Origin: Thermoplasmata archaeon
GTDB lineage: Archaea > Thermoplasmatota > E2 > DHVEG-1 > B8-G13
DNA: 12,280 bases
Direction of reading: 5' to 3'
Assembly (NCBI GenBank): GCA_003649745.1
Contig: QMST01000003.1
Location: 1 to 12,280, forward strand
The notes under the pieces were generated by a model. It was not told where the DNA came from. It saw only the letters and a list, made by a program, of their open reading frames with translations, and did no database searches. The translations under genes were made by a program, and so were the position numbers. This document shows, in pieces, positions 6,309 to 12,280 of the stretch (the first letter of the stretch is position 1; the number at the start of each line of letters is the position of its first letter).

Positions 6309-7328
6309 TCAACCCTTTTTATATACACCAAAATATCTAGTCAAACTTCTATGCACTCTACAAGGATACACAACCTCTCTTTCTAGATAATCATCTAATA
6401 TACCCAGCGATTTTTCATTTGGCAAACCAACAACAGCTTTCCCATCTGACTTAAGCACTTTACAAATAACTTCAGCTCCTCTATCATAAAGAATCTCAAT
6501 TTTTTCTCCACTTGTACTTGTTGACCTCCCATAAGGAAAATCTGTAACCACTGCATCAACATTCTCAACAAATTTTGACACATCTCCAACATCGCATTGA
6601 TATAGCTCATATTTATTTATCCCAAAATACTCTAGATTCTTTCTGCATCCCTCTATCATCTTCCTACTTATATCATTACCAATAACTCTTGCCCCTATTA
6701 ATACAGCCTCTAATAATATACCACCTGTACCACAAAACGGGTCAAGAAGAACCTCATCCCTGCCAACCTCAGAGAGATTCACCAAAGCTCTAGCAAGTTT
6801 TGGATCCAATGATATAGGAGAAAAAAAGGGTCTATACTGTGCCTTTCTTTTTTCAAAACTCTTTCGATCTATCTCAAAAAGTTTTATCCCCCCATAAACT
6901 CTATTATCAGTTAATATTATTCTAACCTCAAAATCAGGTTTTTTAAGATCAACTCTATAATTCCTAGCAAAAATATCACCAACCTCTCTCTCAACATCCA
7001 AAGAACTAAATTCAACATGTCTTGATCTGTTATTACATCTAACTCTAAAACTACTGCCCTTATTCACTGGTATTTCTATCTTTTCACTCTTTTTTCTAAT
7101 CTCGCTTAGATCTGGTTCACATGAAAAAAGAAATTTATCCAAAAAGAAAGAAAGAGCAACCCTATCAGCTAGTCTATTTATTTTTTCATCTTCAACATCT
7201 ACAACCACTACATTTTCATTTTTCTCCACAAGAGAATAACCACTACTTTTTTCACCTTTTATCGAATATATTACTTCATCCGCAGGTAACGAGTCATATT
7301 CTTTTGACAATTCAAAAATAACTCTCAT
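6309..7328 (-). CDS. trmG10: tRNA (guanine-10 N2)-methyltransferase, THUMP type
   Basis: A 339-residue enzyme of the archaeal Trm-G10/aTrm11 family, which makes N2-methyl- and N2,N2-dimethylguanosine at tRNA position 10 using S-adenosylmethionine. The N-terminal part (about 1-155) fits the NFLD plus THUMP tRNA-binding region. The Rossmann methyltransferase follows: the FSPISLDPKLARALVNLS motif before motif I, motif I DPFCGTGG at 196-203 for cofactor binding, GNDIS at 217-221 for the ribose contact, and motif IV TDFPYGRS at 262-269, the amino-group methylation site. Motif IV is usually DPPYG; here the second position is F264 in place of proline. The C-terminus RSLTRYFGVYKKG is typical of the family. 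A TATA-like box lies about 26-35 bp before the ATG, giving a very short or absent leader. It heads a probable operon with tRNase Z, and diverges from the large membrane-protein gene. Confidence 0.9.
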   Translation of the reverse strand: MRVIFELSKEYDSLPADEVIYSIKGEKSSGYSLVEKNENVVVVDVEDEKINRLADRVALSFFLDKFLFSCEPDLSEIRKKSEKIEIPVNKGSSFRVRCNNRSRHVEFSSLDVEREVGDIFARNYRVDLKKPDFEVRIILTDNRVYGGIKLFEIDRKSFEKRKAQYRPFFSPISLDPKLARALVNLSEVGRDEVLLDPFCGTGGILLEAVLIGARVIGNDISRKMIEGCRKNLEYFGINKYELYQCDVGDVSKFVENVDAVVTDFPYGRSTSTSGEKIEILYDRGAEVICKVLKSDGKAVVGLPNEKSLGILDDYLEREVVYPCRVHRSLTRYFGVYKKG

Positions 7329-7353
7329 ATATTTTCTCTCTGTTAAGGTAAAT

Positions 7354-7363
7354 TATTTTATAA
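7354..7363 (-). promoter_or_regulatory. TATA-like box for the tRNA methyltransferase operon
   Basis: On the minus strand the sequence reads TTATAAAATA, 26-35 bp before the ATG at 7328, which predicts transcription starting within a few bases of the start codon. It shares the 131-bp divergent spacer with the plus-strand promoter of the membrane protein. Confidence 0.45.
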
Positions 7364-7414
7364 TAATTTGCCTAGAGCTCTCATTAAAAATAAAGGAAAC
7401 TTTTATTAAATTAG

Positions 7415-7423
7415 TTTATATTT
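7415..7423 (+). promoter_or_regulatory. TATA-like box for the membrane-protein operon
   Basis: TTTATATTT lies about 37-45 bp before the ATG at 7460, with the preceding ATTAAATTAG a possible BRE-side sequence. A start near 7443-7448 would leave a leader of about 12-17 nt; AAGGAC (7441-7446) and AAGGGA (7449-7454) are the only ribosome-site-like runs nearby. CTTTTATAG at 7426-7434 is an alternative box. Confidence 0.38.
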
Positions 7424-7459
7424 ACTTTTATAGAGATAAAAAGGACCTAAGGGATCCAA

Positions 7460-9466
7460 ATGTCATATTATGGGATAAATTTCAAAAAATTAGTAATTTT
7501 TTCTATAGCAATTTTCTTTATTTTAACATCAGCATTATGTCTTGTTCATAAAACCAAGGGAGAAAAAACAACACTTCAACTATATTTCAAAGAACTAAAG
7601 AGTGACAACACTGGTTTAATGGATAGTGAAAAACCAACAAATACACAGGATTCAGTTGTAAACCTAGATGAGGTAGATGGCGTGATGTGGCTCTATGAAA
7701 ACGATAAACCTCTCAAGATAGATCATAGCAAAGTCACGGTCACACTCTATTTTAAATCAAACATAATAGCTACACGCATAGTCACAGTGTCACTATATGA
7801 TTACACAACATCATACCAGCTGGGATCAAAATCTCAAAAAGTTATATCAACACTACTTGGTTCATCCACGACTTTCACATTTACCACTATAGGAGGATAT
7901 GAATTATCTAAAAAAAATGGTCTTGCATTGGTTATAACATCAAACAAAACAGGTTTACTCGGCAAGATAGGTTTTCTAAAGTTCAATCTCCTTTTTAATT
8001 CAAATAAACACCCATCAAATATAAAGATAAGTGGCTTGGAGGAACTAAAATCTCCTCCACCCTATACGATCACTATTTTAAAAGATGGAAACGTGATCCA
8101 TAACGATACCCTTAAACCAGGTGGTATTGGCGAATACCGGGTGGAGATACTAAACGTTGGAGAAAAAAGTGATAATGTAACATTGTCTTATAAATTTAGT
8201 TCACCAACTGGATGGAGCATGTTTTTTTCCTCAGAGAGACTCCACCTGCCTCTGAATGATTATAACTCCACAAATATCACGATCAATACACCAGCTATTG
8301 AAACAAATACAATATTAACTATAACTGCTAAAGGCAGTCTAGGCTCGGCTTATACTAATATTAGTCTAAGCACATCTAAAAAACTATACACTTATGATGT
8401 TGAAATCATAAAACCTAAAAATGGCAGGGGAAGAAACGGGGAAAACATAACATATGTTTTCACTATAAAAAACATAGGAGAAGATGAAGATACCTATAAC
8501 ATATCTGTGACATCTCAGCATAATTGGGACCTCTGGCTTGAAAAAAACAAAACAAAATTAAAACCAGATGAAGAGGATAAGATAAAAGTCAAAGTAAGTT
8601 TACCAAGAGATGCAAAAATTGGCATGTCAGATATTCTAACCTTAAAGGTGTCATATGATCCCTTTAGAAACCTGAGCAAGATATCTGAGGTGAAAACAGA
8701 AGTCATTGGCCCTAATATAGGAGAGATCTTGTTTAATTCTTTAAAATCCATCTCAGGCAGTATAGGGTTAACAGCGGTTATAGGTGATACAGCGCCTTAT
8801 GTGCTTCTTCTAATTTTGGTTGTAGTTATCCTGTTAATTGTTTTCATCATAATCTATACTATAAAAAAGAGATATGTGGAGGTAATTTGTGTAGATAGGA
8901 TAAAAGAGGTAAAACCAGGTGATAAAGCCGAGTATAATTTAACTATTTTAAACCCTTACAAGGTGAGACTACTTTATAATTTAAATGTAACATCTCTGCA
9001 AAAACCAAATTGGAAAATATCTATAAACGAGAGCGAGGTGGTTCTCAACCCTGGTGAGAGTAAGGAGATCAGGTTAACTGTTGAAACAAATGAGCATGAC
9101 AATATAGGAGATTGGTCTGAGATAAAGGTAAAAGCAGTTCCCCAGCAGAAACCATCTAAAGCAGCAGAGATTTCCCTGTTAACAACCCTGAGGGAACCCA
9201 AGCCCAGTCTCATTATAAAAGATGTTAAACATCATCCAAAAGTGTTCAAAGGTGGGGACATTGTTACAACCTCGTTTATAGTAGAAAACAATGGAGATGC
9301 CCCGGCAGAGGGAGTCTCTGCCACATTATACCTAAATGGTGAGGAGAAAAACAAGGTTGAAAATCTTCTCATACCAGATGAGGGTTTCGCCAGGATAAAA
9401 CTCCCATGGATTGCGGTAAAGGGTAAAAACACGCTTCATATAGCGGTTAGACAAAAAAATAAATAA
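7460..9466 (+). CDS. Membrane protein with NEW3/CARDB-like domains on both sides
   Basis: I do not recognise this 668-residue protein as a named family. Residues 1-30 are a signal peptide or anchor (KK, then a hydrophobic run IFSIAIFFILTSALCL). Residues about 35-185 are a beta-rich domain of unknown type. Two repeats of the NEW3 type follow at about 203-305 and 312-416, each showing the pattern of a GxNGEN- or GGIGEYR-like strand, an NxGE turn, a W in GWSM or NWDLW and a polar strand before a NTILTITA- or SDILTLKV-like end. A single membrane span is at about 446-468 followed by KKR. After it come a third NEW3-like domain (about 472-575, with KPNWKI and NPGESKEIRLTV) and a CARDB-like domain (about 580-664, FIVENNGDAPAEGVSATLYLNG). 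About ten N-x-S/T sequons lie before the span and three after. With the basic flank KKR, the C-terminal third should be cytoplasmic. Function is unknown; such domains usually mediate adhesion or protein contact. The coiled-coil gene follows after 48 bp. Confidence 0.75.
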   Translation: MSYYGINFKKLVIFSIAIFFILTSALCLVHKTKGEKTTLQLYFKELKSDNTGLMDSEKPTNTQDSVVNLDEVDGVMWLYENDKPLKIDHSKVTVTLYFKSNIIATRIVTVSLYDYTTSYQLGSKSQKVISTLLGSSTTFTFTTIGGYELSKKNGLALVITSNKTGLLGKIGFLKFNLLFNSNKHPSNIKISGLEELKSPPPYTITILKDGNVIHNDTLKPGGIGEYRVEILNVGEKSDNVTLSYKFSSPTGWSMFFSSERLHLPLNDYNSTNITINTPAIETNTILTITAKGSLGSAYTNISLSTSKKLYTYDVEIIKPKNGRGRNGENITYVFTIKNIGEDEDTYNISVTSQHNWDLWLEKNKTKLKPDEEDKIKVKVSLPRDAKIGMSDILTLKVSYDPFRNLSKISEVKTEVIGPNIGEILFNSLKSISGSIGLTAVIGDTAPYVLLLILVVVILLIVFIIIYTIKKRYVEVICVDRIKEVKPGDKAEYNLTILNPYKVRLLYNLNVTSLQKPNWKISINESEVVLNPGESKEIRLTVETNEHDNIGDWSEIKVKAVPQQKPSKAAEISLLTTLREPKPSLIIKDVKHHPKVFKGGDIVTTSFIVENNGDAPAEGVSATLYLNGEEKNKVENLLIPDEGFARIKLPWIAVKGKNTLHIAVRQKNK

Positions 9467-9501
9467 TAAAACTTTTTAGCTGCAGAAACTTGTTTTTAAA
9501 A

Positions 9502-9506
9502 GGGAG
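9502..9506 (+). promoter_or_regulatory. Ribosome binding site of the coiled-coil gene
   Basis: GGGAG lies 8 bases before the ATG at 9515, the normal spacing. It supports translation of this gene from a longer mRNA that also carries the membrane-protein gene. Confidence 0.55.
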
Positions 9507-9514
9507 CCTAAAAT

Positions 9515-10396
9515 ATGGGAGATGAAGCAGACAAGAAAAAATGGTTTGAAGAGCTTAGAAACGCGGAAAAAAAATATCAGCTTTTAATCCAGCGTAGAAA
9601 TGAGTTAAACGAAATAGCGAGAAATGTGAAAGAAGAGAGAGACATGATCAACAAGAGACGCAGAGAGCTACTCGAGGAGATGAAAAAGAAAAAAGAAGAA
9701 CGTAACAAGTTAGCAGAAAAAATGAAACAGCATAAAGAAATGAGGGATAAGTTGCAAAAGCAGGCTAAAGAGCTCATCCAGGCAAAGAGAAGCAAAAAGG
9801 GTAGTATAATCAAAAGTTTACCTCTCCATGCTGAGGAGTTAAAGGCAGATATACAGATGCTTGAATATAGACAGGAAACAGAACCAATGAGTACGGAGGA
9901 AGAAAACGAGCTTATTGAGAAGATACGGAGAAAGAAAAAAGAATATGAGAAGCTTAAAAAAGAATTGGAAAAGCAGAAGATAATCGAGGTTGATCTCTCA
10001 GATACGGAAAAAGCAATAAAAGAATTATTTAAGAAAGCTGATGAAGAGCATCAACAGGTGCAGAAATATTACAAAGAAATGGAAAAAACTCATAAAAAGT
10101 TTGTTAAGCTAATGGAAGAAGTAGCAGCTCTTATAAATGAGGCCAAGAAAAAACATGAAAAATTTATGGCTATAAAAGAAGAGGCAGATAAACTACATGT
10201 AAAGGCTGTTGAGATGAGGAGTAAAATAATCACAATCAAGAAGGAACGAAGAAAACACAAAGAAGAAGCTCGTAGGATGTTAGAGGAGCTCAATAAAAAA
10301 GCGCAGCAGGCGCTTTTAGATGAGAAAAAAATAGAGGAATTGACTGAGCAAACCATAGAGGCTCTTAAAAAAGGGCAGAAAATCTCACTAACATAG
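9515..10396 (+). CDS. Archaeal coiled-coil protein (COG1340-like)
   Basis: A 293-residue cytoplasmic protein that is nearly all charged heptad-repeat helix: one coiled coil at about 7-90, a break near 92-105 (RSKKGSIIKSLPLH), a conserved hinge EYRQETEPMSTEEENEL at about 117-133, and a second long coiled coil from about 135 to 285. This arrangement, with the hinge between two helices, is what I know of the uncharacterised archaeal COG1340 family; its molecular role is not established. There is no signal peptide, membrane segment or cysteine. The ATG is set by GGGAG 8 bases upstream. The 48-bp gap from the membrane-protein gene contains two T5 tracts but no well-placed TATA box, so cotranscription with some termination in between is likely. 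A structural or scaffold role at the cytoplasmic side of the membrane protein is inference from the gene order only. Confidence 0.82.
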   Translation: MGDEADKKKWFEELRNAEKKYQLLIQRRNELNEIARNVKEERDMINKRRRELLEEMKKKKEERNKLAEKMKQHKEMRDKLQKQAKELIQAKRSKKGSIIKSLPLHAEELKADIQMLEYRQETEPMSTEEENELIEKIRRKKKEYEKLKKELEKQKIIEVDLSDTEKAIKELFKKADEEHQQVQKYYKEMEKTHKKFVKLMEEVAALINEAKKKHEKFMAIKEEADKLHVKAVEMRSKIITIKKERRKHKEEARRMLEELNKKAQQALLDEKKIEELTEQTIEALKKGQKISLT

Positions 10397-10430
10397 TTAA
10401 TCGTTTATCAACGAATTTTAAATCGACAAT

Positions 10431-10440
10431 TTTATATATA
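10431..10440 (+). promoter_or_regulatory. TATA box of the HMG-CoA synthase operon
   Basis: TTTATATATA is the strongest TATA match in the window, 38-47 bp before the ATG at 10478. The usual archaeal distance puts transcription start near 10460-10466, leaving a leader of about 12-18 nt. This matters for the gene start: a TTG at 10445 would sit ahead of the transcript. Confidence 0.6.
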
Positions 10441-10477
10441 GTTTTTGCATTTCGCTAAAACCGGTGCTATCTGGGAT

Positions 10478-11530
10478 ATGAAAGAGGACGTTGGAATTGT
10501 TAGCTATGGGGTCTATATACCAAGATATAGGATAAAAGCTTCTTCTATAGCAAAGGTTTGGGGCAAAGACTCTAGATATATTGAGAAAGGTTTGAATATA
10601 ACAGAGAAATCAGTTCCAGGTCCAGATGAGGATGTCGCCACAATTAGTGTCGAAGCTGCAAGATATGCTCTGAGAAGATGCAACATCAACCCTAAAGATA
10701 TCGGCGCTATCTATATTGGAAGCGAGTCTCATCCCTATGCTGTAAAGCCAACTGGAACCATTGTTGGTGAGGCAATTGGGGCAACACCAGATTTAATGGT
10801 TGCAGATTATGAATTTGCATGTAAAGCTGGAACAGCTGCTATACAAAACTGTATAGCACTGATAAAATCTAATATAATAAAATATGGTCTTGCAATTGGA
10901 GCTGATACATCTCAATCAGCACCAGGTGATGCCCTTGAGTACACGGCATCTGCAGGTGGCGCAGCTTTTATACTAGGAAAGGACAAGGTAATTGTTAATA
11001 TAAACGCGACATATTCCTTCGCCACAGATACACCAGATTTCTGGAGAAGAGAAGCAAGGAAGTATCCAGCACATGGCGGAAGGTTTACAGGAGAACCCGC
11101 ATATTTTAAACATATAATAAACGCGTCAAAAAATCTTATGGAAAAAATTGGGACAGAACCGGGTGATTATGATTATGCTGTTTTTCACCAACCAAATGGT
11201 AAATTTCCCATCAGTGTTGCAAAAAAACTGGGTTTTACATATGAGCAGATAGAGCCTGGTTTGATATGCCCATTTCTAGGGAACACATACTCAGGTAGCT
11301 CCCTGGTTGGATTATCAGCTGTTTTAGACATTGCTAAACCTGGTGATAGAATATTTGTTACAAGCTATGGATCTGGAGCTGGTAGTGACTCTTTTGATTT
11401 AACAGTGACTGAGAACATCAAAAAATTCAAAAGAAAAAACGCACCAACCGTACATGAGCTTCTAGAGGATAAAGAGTACATAGATTATGGAACATATGCT
11501 AAGTTTAGAGATCTTTTGTATTGGGAGTGA
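10478..11530 (+). CDS. mvaS: 3-hydroxy-3-methylglutaryl-CoA synthase
   Basis: A 350-residue cytosolic enzyme that condenses acetyl-CoA with acetoacetyl-CoA to HMG-CoA, the second step of the mevalonate route to archaeal isoprenoid lipids. It has the thiolase-superfamily fold, with the general base E83 ([14 protein letters not shown]), the acyl-accepting nucleophile C115 ([11 protein letters not shown]) and H237 ([10 protein letters not shown]). The [12 protein letters not shown] motif (268-279) and the GSGAGSD stretch near the end are also characteristic. I chose the ATG at 10478 rather than the in-frame TTG at 10445, because the N-terminus [17 protein letters not shown] and 350-residue length match archaeal homologues, and the TTG is only 5 bases after the TATA box. 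The stop lies 6 bp before the thiolase start. In archaea the two enzymes, with a small OB-fold DUF35 protein, form one complex that passes acetoacetyl-CoA along; the DUF35 gene would be beyond this window. Confidence 0.95.
   Translation: MKEDVGIVSYGVYIPRYRIKASSIAKVWGKDSRYIEKGLNITEKSVPGPDEDVATISVEAARYALRRCNINPKDIGAIYIGSESHPYAVKPTGTIVGEAIGATPDLMVADYEFACKAGTAAIQNCIALIKSNIIKYGLAIGADTSQSAPGDALEYTASAGGAAFILGKDKVIVNINATYSFATDTPDFWRREARKYPAHGGRFTGEPAYFKHIINASKNLMEKIGTEPGDYDYAVFHQPNGKFPISVAKKLGFTYEQIEPGLICPFLGNTYSGSSLVGLSAVLDIAKPGDRIFVTSYGSGAGSDSFDLTVTENIKKFKRKNAPTVHELLEDKEYIDYGTYAKFRDLLYWE
11523..11527 (+). promoter_or_regulatory. Ribosome binding site of the thiolase gene
   Basis: GGGAG overlaps the end of the HMG-CoA synthase gene, 9 bases before the thiolase ATG. 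It favours ATG 11537 over the out-of-frame ATG at 11530 that overlaps the stop codon, and points to translation from one shared mRNA. Confidence 0.6.

Positions 11531-12280
<750 letters not shown>

Noticed and set aside
9577..9813. Minus-strand open frame of Ser/Phe/Leu-rich protein
   Set aside because: It is the antisense of Lys/Glu-rich coiled-coil codons, which read as hydrophobic and serine codons; no promoter or ribosome site. The similar frame at 10090-10356 is rejected for the same reason.
10445..10477. TTG-initiated N-terminal extension of HMG-CoA synthase
   Set aside because: It sits almost on the TATA box and adds residues absent from the family's usual N-terminus.

Overview
The window is about 12.3 kb of AT-rich archaeal DNA. 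The archaeal call rests on several independent points: a short archaeal/bacterial-type 3-hydroxy-3-methylglutaryl-CoA synthase followed directly by a thiolase (the archaeal mevalonate arrangement), a THUMP-methyltransferase of the archaeal Trm-G10 type, a short-form tRNase Z, a long archaeal coiled-coil protein of the COG1340 type, and TATA-like boxes about 25 to 45 bp ahead of several starts with little or no 5' leader. The mix fits a euryarchaeal lineage, possibly Thermoplasmata-related. That last assignment is inference and not firm.

Layout. (1) Bases 2-2032, plus strand: the 3' part of a large glycoside-hydrolase-like TIM-barrel protein whose reading frame is open through the left edge. 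(2) 2060-3535, plus: a secreted calcineurin-like metallophosphoesterase. (3) 3542-4633, minus: an M24 Xaa-Pro peptidase, converging on the phosphoesterase with only 6 bp between stop codons. (4) 4776-5162, minus: a small winged-helix regulator. (5) 5355-7328, minus: tRNase Z and the tRNA G10 N2-methyltransferase, with the methyltransferase upstream, a probable two-gene tRNA maturation unit. (6) A divergent promoter region, 7329-7459. (7) 7460-10396, plus: a 668-residue membrane protein with NEW3/CARDB-like beta domains on both sides of one central membrane span, followed 48 bp later by a 293-residue coiled-coil protein. (8) 10478-12280, plus: HMG-CoA synthase and the first 248 codons of a thiolase, the committed steps from acetyl-CoA to HMG-CoA for archaeal isoprenoid lipids. 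The thiolase runs off the right edge.

No CRISPR array, insertion sequence, tRNA or rRNA gene was seen. All intergenic gaps are under 200 bp; the longest (5163-5354) holds a regulator promoter and an AT-only dyad. Most genes are housekeeping. The least explained parts are the two-sided membrane protein plus coiled-coil pair and the left-edge hydrolase-like protein. I found no clear evidence for a wholly new multi-gene system.
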